Shown in pieces: positions 1 to 7,394 of a stretch of DNA of 64,000 nt; positions within the stretch are counted from its first letter, which is position 1, and each line of letters begins with the position of its first letter. The position numbers were made by a program, and so were the translations under genes. Under the pieces are notes generated by a model, which did no database searches, was not told the origin of the DNA, and was given only the letters and a program-made list of their open reading frames with translations. Location: NCBI GenBank assembly GCA_945952045.1, contig CAMFHE010000007.1, positions 1-64,000 of the forward strand, written 5' to 3'. The DNA comes from an uncultured Rhizobium sp. Lineage in GTDB: Bacteria > Pseudomonadota > Alphaproteobacteria > Rhizobiales > Rhizobiaceae.

Positions 1-1004
1 TCCGGCGTGCCGAAGGTCGGCGCGCCCGACTGCATCGAGATCGAGGCGGCGAAGGTGCCGAACAGCACCGGCGAACCCTTGCGGATCAGCTGGGTGAAGG
101 AGGCGCCGGCCAGCACTTCGGCCAGAATCTGCGTCAGCGTGCCGACGACGGTGACCGGGCTCATCGCGCCGGACAGGATGAAGGGCGAAACGACCGATGC
201 CTGGTTGTGGCGGGCATAGACCTTCAGCGCGCCGAGCATGGTCTCGTCGAAAACCATCGGCGAGTTGGCGTTGATCAGGTTCAGCGTCACGCAATTGTTC
301 TCGACGAAATCGTCGCCGAACACCAGCTTGGCCATGGCGATCGTGTCTTCGGCGCGCTCCGGCGCGGTGACAGAGCCCATGAACGGCTTGTCCGAATATT
401 TGATGTGGCTGTAGATCATATCGAGGTGACGCTTGTTCACCGGGATATCGACCGGCTCGCAGACCGTGCCGCCCGACGAATGCATCGACGGCGCCATATA
501 GGCGAGCTTCACGAAATTGCGGAAGTCCTCGATGGTGGCGTAGCGGCGGTTGCCGTCGAGGTCGCGAACGAAGGGAGGGCCGTAAACCGGCGCGAAGACG
601 GTGGCGTTGCCGCCGATGCGCACGTTGCGCTCGGGATTGCGGGCATGCCAGGTGAATTCCTTCGGCGCGGTCTTGAGAAGCTCGCGGCAGAGGCCACGCG
701 GGAAATGCACGCGCTCGCCCTTGACGTCGGCGCCGGCCTGACGCCACAGTTCCAGCGCCTCGGCGTCGTCACGGAATTCGATGCCGATTTCCTCGAGAAC
801 GGTGTCGGCATTGCGCTCGATCAGTTGCAGGCCTTCTTCGTCCAGCACTTCGTAAACCGGGATCTTGCGCTGGATATAGGGAAGCGACGGACCCGGTCCG
901 CCGCCGGTGCGCGATGCGCGACGTGCAGCCGCACCCCGGCCTTCGCGGGCGCGGCGACCGCCGCCATCGTTCGACGTTGCCGTCTGTTCAGTCATTTCAT
1001 CCAT
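1..1004 (-). CDS. Trimethylamine methyltransferase (MttB/MtgB) family protein, C-terminus cut by window
   Basis: A corrinoid-dependent methyltransferase of the MttB superfamily, which moves a methyl group from a methylated amine (trimethylamine, glycine betaine or a relative) to a cognate Co(I) corrinoid protein. The first 334 residues are visible; the family is about 480-510 residues, so roughly a third lies outside the window. No in-frame TAG is seen in the visible part. After a Gly/Arg/Ala-rich basic tail (about residues 11-36) the folded domain starts at SLPYIQRKIPVYEVL; typical segments such as HARNPERNVRIGG and SMQSGAPTFGTP follow. The ATG at 1004 was chosen because a GAGGAAG ribosome site sits just upstream. 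It is divergent from the corrinoid-protein gene. The context (folate methyltransferase, MetF, RACo) favours a non-pyrrolysine enzyme of the glycine betaine type; the true substrate cannot be read from sequence. Confidence 0.93.
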   Translation of the reverse strand, partial: MDEMTEQTATSNDGGGRRAREGRGAAARRASRTGGGPGPSLPYIQRKIPVYEVLDEEGLQLIERNADTVLEEIGIEFRDDAEALELWRQAGADVKGERVHFPRGLCRELLKTAPKEFTWHARNPERNVRIGGNATVFAPVYGPPFVRDLDGNRRYATIEDFRNFVKLAYMAPSMHSSGGTVCEPVDIPVNKRHLDMIYSHIKYSDKPFMGSVTAPERAEDTIAMAKLVFGDDFVENNCVTLNLINANSPMVFDETMLGALKVYARHNQASVVSPFILSGAMSPVTVVGTLTQILAEVLAGASFTQLIRKGSPVLFGTFAASISMQSGAPTFGTP

Positions 1005-1389
1005 GATGCTTCCTCACTCTCGCGCAAGCTTGCGCTGGACCTTATAGCACTATGCTATCCGATTTCGCAGATGGAACATTCCTCAATGCGCCACGGATTT
1101 GCGCAGGGCAGACATCGCACAAGGATCGCCTGCCTATCTTCAAACATCGCCAAGCTCTTGCACAAGCTTGATTCTTGCTCCCGAACGGTCGCTTGCAACA
1201 GATATAAGGCATGTGCGCGACTGAGATACGGCGACGTCGGATTCGCGACGCTATCTGCGCTCCGTCGTTTTTTCCGCCACATCACGTCGCTTTCGAAAAC
1301 AGGTTGGCGACGATTGAGGTTTAACACTGAATGAGGCAAGGTCGCCAAGCGCGAAATTGCAACGAATCCTAGCAGCGGGAACGCCCATC
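1005..1389. promoter_or_regulatory. Divergent regulatory region between mttB-like gene and corrinoid operon
   Basis: This 385-base gap must carry the promoters for both arms of the methyltransferase module. It holds two perfect palindromes on the mttB side: GCGCAAGCTTGCGC at 1022-1035, between the putative promoter and the ribosome site, and a 6-3-6 inverted repeat (ATAGCA/TGCTAT arms) at 1044-1058 overlapping a TATAAG-like -10 read on the minus strand. Neither has a T-run, so they look like operators rather than terminators. No regulator gene lies next to the gap and no recognised riboswitch fold was seen. Confidence 0.5.
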
Positions 1390-2091
1390 ATGTCAGACGA
1401 CGAAATCATCCTCGCAGACCTTTCCGACGACGAACTCGTGCAACAGATGCACGACGACCTCTATGATGGCCTCAAGGAGGAAATCGAAGAAGCGACGAAC
1501 ATCCTGCTCGAGCGCGGCTGGGCACCTTACGACGTGCTGACCCAGGCGCTGGTCGAAGGCATGCGCATCGTCGGCATCGACTTCCGCGACGGTATTCTCT
1601 TCGTGCCGGAAGTTCTGCTGTCCGCCAATGCCATGAAGTCCGGCATGGCCATCCTGCGTCCGCTGCTGGCCGCCACCGGCGCGCCGAAGCTCGGCAAGAT
1701 GGTGATCGGCACCGTCAAGGGCGACATTCACGACATCGGCAAGAACCTCGTCGGCATGATGATGGAAGGCGCAGGCTTCGACGTCGTCGACCTCGGCATC
1801 AACAACCCGGTCGAAAACTATCTGGACGCGCTTGAGCGCGAACAGCCGGATATTCTCGGCATGTCCGCGCTTCTGACCACGACGATGCCTTACATGAAGG
1901 TCGTGATCGACACGATGAAGGAAAAGGGCCTTCGCGACGATTACGTCGTTCTCGTCGGCGGCGCGCCGCTGAATGAGGAATTCGGCAAGGCCGTGGGCGC
2001 TGACGCCTATTGCCGCGATGCGGCGATTGCCGTTGAAACCGCAAAGGAATTTGTCCGTCGCAAGCACAACCAGCAGGCTGGCGCTAACTGA
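1390..2091 (+). CDS. Corrinoid (cobalamin-binding) methyl-carrier protein, MtbC/MtgC type
   Basis: A 233-residue corrinoid protein that carries the methyl group between the amine methyltransferase and a folate methyltransferase. An N-terminal four-helix cap (about residues 1-85) is followed by a Rossmann-like B12-binding domain with the signature D-x-H-x-x-G (GDIHDIGKNLV); His114 is the expected lower axial cobalt ligand. The later B12 segments are present: a DLGINNP-like strand, SALLTTTMPYM and VLVGGAPL. The length is normal for the family. The ATG at 1390 (MSDDEIIL) is preferred over an in-frame ATG at 1357, which would add a non-conserved extension. It is the first gene of the plus-strand series and lies head to head with the MttB-family gene, its presumed partner. 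Confidence 0.95.
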   Translation: MSDDEIILADLSDDELVQQMHDDLYDGLKEEIEEATNILLERGWAPYDVLTQALVEGMRIVGIDFRDGILFVPEVLLSANAMKSGMAILRPLLAATGAPKLGKMVIGTVKGDIHDIGKNLVGMMMEGAGFDVVDLGINNPVENYLDALEREQPDILGMSALLTTTMPYMKVVIDTMKEKGLRDDYVVLVGGAPLNEEFGKAVGADAYCRDAAIAVETAKEFVRRKHNQQAGAN

Positions 2092-2140
2092 TATTCAAAA
2101 TGCGGCGGCGCGTTGATTTCGCGCCGCCGACACACCACCT

Positions 2141-2299
2141 TTAGTTGGCGGCCTTCTCGACGGACTTTCCGGCAGCCTGCGTCGCATCGACGGTATTGGC
2201 CGCATCCTTGCCGATACCGCGAATGGTGTTGCCGCACGACGTCAATAGCGCGAGACCGAGGCAGCAGAGAACGATTTTCGAGACATTGCGCAGCGCCAT
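2141..2299 (-). CDS. Entericidin A/B-like small lipoprotein
   Basis: A 52-residue predicted lipoprotein. A short hydrophobic signal segment (VSKIVLCCLGLALL) ends in the lipobox LTSC-G, so Cys would be the lipidated first mature residue. The mature part (NTIRGIGKDAANTVDATQ, then a SVEKAAN end) matches the entericidin family, envelope lipoproteins linked to stress-induced lysis or membrane tolerance. The ATG at 2299 has an AAGGGGG ribosome site. The gene is antisense to its neighbours, wedged between the corrinoid gene (stop 2091) and the DUF1638 gene (start about 2317), so its promoter must lie inside the DUF1638 reading frame. Family assignment is good; role is unknown. Confidence 0.82.
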   Translation of the reverse strand: MALRNVSKIVLCCLGLALLTSCGNTIRGIGKDAANTVDATQAAGKSVEKAAN

Positions 2300-2316
2300 T
2301 GGTGGGCCCCCTTCTG

Positions 2317-2973
2317 ATGGAAACAGATCAAAGAAAAGAATTCGCGATTGCGGATTCGACGGATAAACGCCCAAGTGGCGAAAAAGTTCACGTGATCGCC
2401 TGCGGCGCCATCGCCCGCGAAATTCTGGCGGTTTCGAAGATCAATGGGCTCGATCATATCGAGCTGACCTGTCTTCCCGCCATATGGCACGCCCACCCTC
2501 AGAAGATCGCCCCCGGCCTCGAAACCGCGATTGCAGAGGCGCGCGTGGCCGGCGCGTCGCGCATCTTCATCGGTTATGCCGATTGCGGCACGGGCGGCGA
2601 TATCGACCGCCTCTGCGCCCGCGAAGGCGTCGAGCGCTTGTCCGGGCCGCACTGTTATTCCTTCTTCACCGGCAATGCGGAATTCTCCGCCACCTGGGAA
2701 GACGACGTCACCGCCTTCTACCTCACCGATTTTCTCGCCCGTCAGTTCGAGGCTTTCGTCATCCAGCCGCTTGGCCTCGATCGCCATCCGCAGTTGAAGG
2801 ACATGTATTTCGGCAATTACACCCGGCTGATCTACCTGTCGCAGATCGAGGATGAAGCGCTGCAGATCAAGGCGCGCGAGGCGGCCGAGTATCTCGGCCT
2901 GACATACGAATACCGCCACACCGGCTATGGCGACCTGGAAACCGAACTGTTGGCCGTCAGCCGGCCGACTTGA
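2317..2973 (+). CDS. DUF1638 domain protein of the corrinoid methyltransferase cluster
   Basis: A 218-residue protein whose core begins at VHVIACGAIAREIL and contains the DUF1638 hallmarks: a strand-turn VIACG motif, LPAIWHAHPQKIAPGLE, a Cys/Gly turn FIGYADCGTGGDID, and a GPHCYSFFTGN segment. The family is repeatedly found beside MttB/MtgB methyltransferases and corrinoid proteins; its biochemical role is not established. The conserved Cys and His residues suggest metal or cofactor handling, which is inference. The start at 2317 is uncertain: the first 25 residues are not conserved-looking, and an internal GTG at 2392 begins right at the domain. It is probably read from the corrinoid operon promoter across the antisense lipoprotein gene. 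Confidence 0.85.
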   Translation: METDQRKEFAIADSTDKRPSGEKVHVIACGAIAREILAVSKINGLDHIELTCLPAIWHAHPQKIAPGLETAIAEARVAGASRIFIGYADCGTGGDIDRLCAREGVERLSGPHCYSFFTGNAEFSATWEDDVTAFYLTDFLARQFEAFVIQPLGLDRHPQLKDMYFGNYTRLIYLSQIEDEALQIKAREAAEYLGLTYEYRHTGYGDLETELLAVSRPT

Positions 2974-3062
2974 CGCAAATGTGAGCCTGCCGGCAGCGGA
3001 TTTACCGTATTGCACAGCCGGCGATAAAGGCATTGTTTAACCTCCTCGCCAAAGATGGCGGC

Positions 3063-3851
3063 ATGGAAAACAGCACCGACCCCTTCGCAAACCGGCGCGT
3101 CGTCGTCATGACGGCGGGCGGCACCAATCCACAGGCCGTCATCAATGTGCTTGCCACGCGCTTCCCGGGGCTTGCTGTCATCCAGGAACGTCCGGAATCG
3201 AAATCGGTGCTGGTGAAGCGACGCGCGCGCCGTGTCGGCTGGATCAATGCCCTCGGCCAACTGGCGACTATGGTCGTGTCGCGGCTCGGCAAATCGGCGC
3301 TGAAACGCCGCACGGCGGAGATCCTTGCCGAACACAAGCTTTCGGCCGAACCTGTTCCCGCAATCGAAACCGTCCATGTCCCCTCGCTGAACGACCCCGC
3401 CTGCTATGCCGCCGTGGCGCGGCTGCAACCGGCCGTCATCCTCACCGTTTCCTGCCGCCTCCTGTCGCGGCAGACGCTGGGCAAAATCCCCTGCCCGATC
3501 ATCAACCTGCATGCCGGCATCAATCCGATGTATCGCGGCCAGGCCGGCGGTTACTGGGCCTTGGCCAAGGGCGATCCCGGCAATTTTGGCGCGACGCTGC
3601 ATCTCGTCGATGCCGGCGTCGATACCGGCGACACGCTTTACGAGGTGCGCGCCACGCCGGGCAAGGGTGATTCGATGATGACCTACCCTCTGCTCCTGAC
3701 CGCCGCGGCCCTGCCCTGGGCCATCCGCGCCATCGAGGATGCGCTGGAGGGTCGACTTGCGCCGCGCAAGGCGCAAGGCGCCTCCGCCATGCATGACAAC
3801 CCGCCAATCTGGACATGGATTTGGAACGGGATCACAAAAGGCCTGTGGTAA
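3063..3851 (+). CDS. Formyltransferase-fold (Formyl_trans_N) protein
   Basis: A 262-residue protein with the methionyl-tRNA/GAR formyltransferase N-terminal fold. The catalytic region is clear: INLHAGINPMYRG supplies the Asn-x-His pair and HLVDAGVDTGD the catalytic Asp. It lacks the C-terminal tRNA-binding domain of Fmt and has a long insert of basic residues (about 45-95), so it is not the housekeeping Fmt. It probably uses or hydrolyses a formyl-folate, or formylates a small substrate; in this operon a role in folate one-carbon flow is a reasonable inference. The ATG at 3063 is chosen over 3033 because the residues before it are not conserved in character; neither start has a strong ribosome site. 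Confidence 0.85.
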   Translation: MENSTDPFANRRVVVMTAGGTNPQAVINVLATRFPGLAVIQERPESKSVLVKRRARRVGWINALGQLATMVVSRLGKSALKRRTAEILAEHKLSAEPVPAIETVHVPSLNDPACYAAVARLQPAVILTVSCRLLSRQTLGKIPCPIINLHAGINPMYRGQAGGYWALAKGDPGNFGATLHLVDAGVDTGDTLYEVRATPGKGDSMMTYPLLLTAAALPWAIRAIEDALEGRLAPRKAQGASAMHDNPPIWTWIWNGITKGLW

Positions 3852-3856
3852 TTTTT

Positions 3857-3889
3857 TGCGACGTCGTATTTGATCTTGTGCGACGTCGT
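3857..3889. repeat. Direct repeat TGCGACGTCGT x2 upstream of the virulence-factor-domain gene
   Basis: The 11-mer TGCGACGTCGT occurs at 3857-3867 and again at 3879-3889, a 22-base period, or about two helical turns. Each copy is centred on the palindrome CGACGTCG. The pair follows the stop of the formyltransferase-like gene and lies 61 bases before the next start, so it could be an operator for an internal promoter. Confidence 0.5.
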
Positions 3890-3950
3890 GCCGAGCCAAG
3901 TCAACGCCGCGCGGCGCGTGCAATGTGCGCCAAAGAGGAGTTCTCAGGGC

Positions 3951-4253
3951 ATGGCCGACCGCATCGTCGTTTACTGGCGGGATATTCCCGCACAGGTCAT
4001 CATCAAGCAGGGGCGTAAATCCGCCAAGCGCGAATTGTCGCTGCGCTTTACCGAGGCGATCGACATGGCCGCGATGCGCACGGGGGCGGCCGAATCCGGC
4101 GACTACCTCGCCGAATGGCGCAAAGCCGATCCCATTCCGGTCTCCGACGATCTCGAAGCCGAAGCCGACAAGGCCGTGACCGAGCTTGAAGACGCCTATG
4201 ACCGCGAACGGCTCGTGGCGCTGGTCAAGACCGGGGGAAAAGAAAATGGCTGA
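3951..4253 (+). CDS. 'Virulence factor' (Virulence_fact) domain small protein
   Basis: A 100-residue protein with the short domain starting RIVVYWRDIPAQVI and continuing KRELSLRFTEAIDMAAMR and an acidic C-terminal helix. Databases call it a virulence factor domain; in alphaproteobacteria it commonly sits in the MttB/corrinoid cluster, and no reaction is known. An AGAGGAG ribosome site precedes the ATG. The stop overlaps the next gene by 8 bases (4246-4253), showing translational coupling to the MTHFR_C protein. A role as a small accessory subunit for that protein is inference. Confidence 0.8.
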   Translation: MADRIVVYWRDIPAQVIIKQGRKSAKRELSLRFTEAIDMAAMRTGAAESGDYLAEWRKADPIPVSDDLEAEADKAVTELEDAYDRERLVALVKTGGKENG

Positions 4254-4824
4254 TCCGAAACCCGGCAACGCCGCCCCCGCCAAGAAGGCCGCCACCGGCG
4301 CCTATACGCCGGCCGGCGTCTCGCCCAACCGTCGCAGCCGCCACACCTATACGATCCGTTTGTGGGCGGTGCGCAATTCGCGCTTCTTCGAATGGTTCTA
4401 CCATCGTTTCGCCGATGTCTTCCTGCTGCTGCATCCGCTGTGGAAGGCGCTGGGCTACAGCCGCATCGAAAAGCCGATCACCTTCGTCGAGCGCCATGTG
4501 AAGGGGTTTCTGTTCGACTGTCGCATGTGCGGCCAGTGCGCGCTGTCCTCCACCGGCATGTCCTGCCCGATGAACTGTCCCAAGCAGCTTCGCAACGGTC
4601 CCTGCGGCGGCGTACGCGCCAACGGCAATTGCGAAGTGGAGCCGGACATGCCCTGCGTCTGGGTGCAGGCCTGGAAGGGCTCGCAGAACATGACCGGCGG
4701 CCAGAAAATCATGAATGTACAGAAGCCGGTGAACCAGTCGCTGCGCGAAACCTCGTCCTGGCTGCGCGTCACCGCCGAAGCCGCCGCCGAGCGCGAAGCC
4801 GCCGCCAACAAGGAAGTGAAGTGA
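4246..4824 (+). CDS. Stand-alone MTHFR C-terminal domain protein (MTHFR_C, cysteine cluster)
   Basis: A 192-residue protein resembling the C-terminal partner domain of the acetogen-type methylenetetrahydrofolate reductase (MetV-like). The signature is a Cys-rich block, residues about 95-140: CRMCGQCALSSTGMSCPMNC followed by GPCGGVR, NGNCEVEPDMPC and VWVQAW. These cysteines probably bind Zn or an Fe-S cluster. The N-terminus carries a basic Ala/Lys stretch (PAKKAATGAYTPAG). It is followed one base after its stop by the MetF-like gene, so the two likely form a MetVF-type complex that feeds electrons to, or takes them from, the MetF flavin. It overlaps the previous gene by 8 bases. Confidence 0.88.
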   Translation: MADPKPGNAAPAKKAATGAYTPAGVSPNRRSRHTYTIRLWAVRNSRFFEWFYHRFADVFLLLHPLWKALGYSRIEKPITFVERHVKGFLFDCRMCGQCALSSTGMSCPMNCPKQLRNGPCGGVRANGNCEVEPDMPCVWVQAWKGSQNMTGGQKIMNVQKPVNQSLRETSSWLRVTAEAAAEREAAANKEVK

Positions 4825-4825
4825 G

Positions 4826-5917
4826 ATGAGCCCCGATATCAATCCGCACGATCCCGGCGCGCCGCTCGATTCGCTGCCCGGCCATTCCTCGCGGGGCCGT
4901 CTGGAACGCGTTCTGCGCCGGGGTGAATTCGCCGTCACCACCGAGCTCAACCCGCCCGACAGCGCCAATCCGGAAGACGTCTACGAGCGCGCCGCCGTTT
5001 TCGACGGCTGGGTGGACGGCATCAACGCCGTCGATGCCTCGGGCGCCAATTGCCACATGTCCTCGGTCGGCATCTGCGCGTTGCTGACGCGCATGGGCTA
5101 TGCGCCGATCATGCAGATCGCCTGCCGCGACAAGAACCGCATCGCCATCCAGGGCGACGTGCTCGGCGCATCGGCCATGGGCGTGCAGAACATCATGTGC
5201 CTGACCGGCGACGGCGTGCAGGCCGGCGACCAGCCGGGCGCCAAGCCGGTCTTCGACCTCGACTGCATGTCGCTGCTGGAAACCGTGCGCATCATGCGCG
5301 ACAACGGAAAATTTCTCTCCGGCCGCAAGCTGTCGACGCCGCCGCATGTCTTCCTCGGCGCCGCCATCAACCCGTTTGCCCCGCCCTACGATTTCCGCCC
5401 CTATCGTCTGGCCAAGAAGATCGAGGCCGGTGCGCAATTCGTCCAGAGCCAGTATTGTTTCGACGTCCCGATGTTCCGCACCTATATGGACAAGGTGCGC
5501 GAACTCGGCCTCCACGAAAAAGTCTTCATCCTCTGCGGCGTCGGCCCGCTGGCGTCGGCCAAGACGGCCAAGTGGATCCGCTCCAACGTGCCCGGCATCC
5601 ATATTCCGGACGACATCATCAAGCGGCTGGAAGGCGCGCAGGACCAGAAGAAGGAAGGCAAACAGATCTGCATCGACATCATCAATGAGGTCAAGGAGAT
5701 CAAGGGTGTCGCCGGTGTCCACGTCATGGCCTATCGCCAGGAAGAATATGTCGCCGAGATCGTGCATGAGTCCGGCGTGCTCAAGGGCCGCCAGCCATGG
5801 AAGCCGGAAATGAACCCGGCCGACGCCATGGTCGCCGCCCGCATGAACGCAATGCGCGAAGGCGCCGAGCAGAACCAGCAGCAGCTTGCCGGCATCGCCG
5901 CGCAGCATCCGCACTAA
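4826..5917 (+). CDS. Methylenetetrahydrofolate reductase (MetF-type), corrinoid-cluster paralogue
   Basis: A 363-residue FAD-binding TIM-barrel reductase that interconverts methyl-THF and methylene-THF. Visible motifs include TTELNPPDSANPE (the N-terminal catalytic Glu region), NAVDASGANCHMSS, MCLTGDG for flavin contact, LGAAINPFAPP, and AGAQFVQSQYCFD, typical of MetF. It is longer than E. coli MetF (about 296) by an N-terminal extension and a Gln-rich tail. The ATG follows the MTHFR_C stop by a single base, so the genes are translationally coupled. In this context it probably runs in the oxidative direction, taking methyl-THF made by the corrinoid system into the C1 pool. It is probably distinct from the methionine-biosynthetic MetF of the same genome. 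Confidence 0.93.
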   Translation: MSPDINPHDPGAPLDSLPGHSSRGRLERVLRRGEFAVTTELNPPDSANPEDVYERAAVFDGWVDGINAVDASGANCHMSSVGICALLTRMGYAPIMQIACRDKNRIAIQGDVLGASAMGVQNIMCLTGDGVQAGDQPGAKPVFDLDCMSLLETVRIMRDNGKFLSGRKLSTPPHVFLGAAINPFAPPYDFRPYRLAKKIEAGAQFVQSQYCFDVPMFRTYMDKVRELGLHEKVFILCGVGPLASAKTAKWIRSNVPGIHIPDDIIKRLEGAQDQKKEGKQICIDIINEVKEIKGVAGVHVMAYRQEEYVAEIVHESGVLKGRQPWKPEMNPADAMVAARMNAMREGAEQNQQQLAGIAAQHPH

Positions 5918-6018
5918 TAACGCAATCCCCTCGAGGCCGGTGGGGAGCCGGCCTTGTAACACGCAACCCGTCAGGCTAGACCTTCGCCTGTTCCTCGCGC
6001 TGCCCAAAAGGACGACAT

Positions 6019-6984
6019 ATGACCCGCACCATCGTTGCCTCCGCCACAAGGGAAATCGTCATCGGTTTCGACCAGCCCTTCTGCGTCATCGGCGAACGCA
6101 TCAACCCGACCGGCCGCAAGAAGCTGGCCGCCGAGATGCAGGCCGGTAATTTCGAGACCGTCATCAAGGACGCGCTGGAACAGGCCGCCGCCGGCGCCAC
6201 CATGCTCGACATCAATGCCGGCGTGACCTCGGTGAATCCCAACGAGACCGAGCCGGGCCTGCTCGTCCAGACGCTCGAAATCGTTCAGGGCCTCGTCGAC
6301 CTGCCGCTCGCCATCGATAGCTCGGTCACCGCCGCCATCGAGGCCGGCCTGAAGGTCGCCAAGGGCCGCCCACTGGTCAACTCGGTCACCGGCGAGGAAG
6401 AAAAGCTCGAAGCCATCCTGCCGCTGGTCGCCAAGTACAATGTCCCGGTCGTCGCCATCTCCAATGACGAGACCGGCATTTCCATGGATCCGGACGTGCG
6501 TTTCGCCGTCGCCAAGAAGATCGTCGAGCGCGCCATGGACCACGGCATCAAGCCGGAAGACGTGGTCGTCGACCCGCTGGTCATGCCGATCGGCGCCCTG
6601 GGTGACGCCGGCCGCCAGGTCTTCGCCCTGCTGCGCCGCCTGCGCGAGGAGCTGAAGGTCAACACCACCTGCGGCCTTTCCAACATCTCCTTCGGCCTGC
6701 CGCATCGCCACGGCATCAATGCCGGCTTCATTCCGATGGTCATCGGCGCCGGGATGACCTCGGCGATCATGAACCCCTGCCGCCCGCAGGAAATGGAAGC
6801 CGTGCGCGCCGCGAACGTCCTGAACGGCACCGACGCCAATTGCTCGAACTGGATCATGACCTATCGCGACCACAAGCCCGCTGAAGGCGGCGCGGCTGCG
6901 GCCGCTCCCACGGCAGCACCTGCCGCAGGCGGTCGTCGCGGCGGCCGCGCAGCCCGGGCCGGAACCAGCGCTCCGAGCGAGTGA
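6019..6984 (+). CDS. Methylcorrinoid:tetrahydrofolate methyltransferase (pterin-binding domain, MtgA/AcsE type)
   Basis: A 321-residue pterin-binding TIM barrel that moves a methyl group between a corrinoid protein and tetrahydrofolate. Motifs: FCVIGERINPTGRKKLA at the N-terminus, AAAGATMLDINAGV (the conserved Asp-Asn pterin site), PLAIDSSV, LVNSVTGEE and GLSNISFGLPHR. The barrel ends near residue 290; the remaining ~30 residues are an Ala/Pro-rich then Gly/Arg-rich tail (GGRRGGRAARAG) absent from typical AcsE/MtgA proteins. It follows MetF by 101 bases and precedes the small helical gene by one base. Together with the MttB-family enzyme and the corrinoid protein it completes a substrate:THF methyl transfer chain. 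Confidence 0.94.
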   Translation: MTRTIVASATREIVIGFDQPFCVIGERINPTGRKKLAAEMQAGNFETVIKDALEQAAAGATMLDINAGVTSVNPNETEPGLLVQTLEIVQGLVDLPLAIDSSVTAAIEAGLKVAKGRPLVNSVTGEEEKLEAILPLVAKYNVPVVAISNDETGISMDPDVRFAVAKKIVERAMDHGIKPEDVVVDPLVMPIGALGDAGRQVFALLRRLREELKVNTTCGLSNISFGLPHRHGINAGFIPMVIGAGMTSAIMNPCRPQEMEAVRAANVLNGTDANCSNWIMTYRDHKPAEGGAAAAAPTAAPAAGGRRGGRAARAGTSAPSE

Positions 6985-6985
6985 C

Positions 6986-7306
6986 ATGAGCGGCGGGCGT
7001 CAGCTTCGTCGCGACGCCTTCAGCCTTTGGCTGGAGGCGCCGCTGGTCATCGCCATGCGCTGCCATGACATGCAGATGGCGGCGCTGACGGGTTCGACCC
7101 AGGACACCGCCGAAATGACCCGGATGGTCACCGAAAAAATGGCTGCCGCGGCGGAAAGCGTCGTGGCGGCCAATTTTGCGATGGTACAGGCGATGATGAC
7201 GGCAGCCTCGCCCGATGTCGCCGCCCGCGCCATCTCCGAGGCCGCCCTCAAGCCCTTTGGCAAGCGCGTGCGCGGCAATGTCCGCCGTCTGGCCCGCAAG
7301 ACTTGA
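6986..7306 (+). CDS. Small helical protein of unknown function, phasin-like character
   Basis: A 106-residue, Ala/Met-rich, almost wholly helical protein with no signal peptide. It begins with a basic segment, has a WLEAPLVIAMRCHDMQMAA region reminiscent of phasin-type helices (residues about 14-35), and ends with a basic RVRGNVRRLARKT tail. The start follows the methyltransferase stop by one base and the gene lies just before the RACo-type activator, so it is surely part of the operon. The function is not known; a scaffold or small-subunit role is a guess. Confidence 0.75.
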   Translation: MSGGRQLRRDAFSLWLEAPLVIAMRCHDMQMAALTGSTQDTAEMTRMVTEKMAAAAESVVAANFAMVQAMMTAASPDVAARAISEAALKPFGKRVRGNVRRLARKT

Positions 7307-7394
7307 GCTGCCTTTTCCCCGGCATTCGCATGCCCTGTATTCGCATGAAAGACGACCGATGCGCTACGAAAGCACGCCCGAGAAAGAGACCAAC

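Noticed and set aside
1022-1035. Terminator or attenuator hairpin before the MttB-family start
   Set aside because: There is no T-run and no leader peptide; an operator is more likely.
207-1334. Long plus-strand reading frame opposite the MttB-family gene
   Set aside because: It is the antisense shadow of a high-GC gene; the minus-strand frame carries clear MttB-family motifs and a good ribosome site.
1005-1389. Cobalamin or SAM riboswitch upstream of the corrinoid module
   Set aside because: I could not find a B12-box or SAM-type core by eye; a covariance-model search would settle it.
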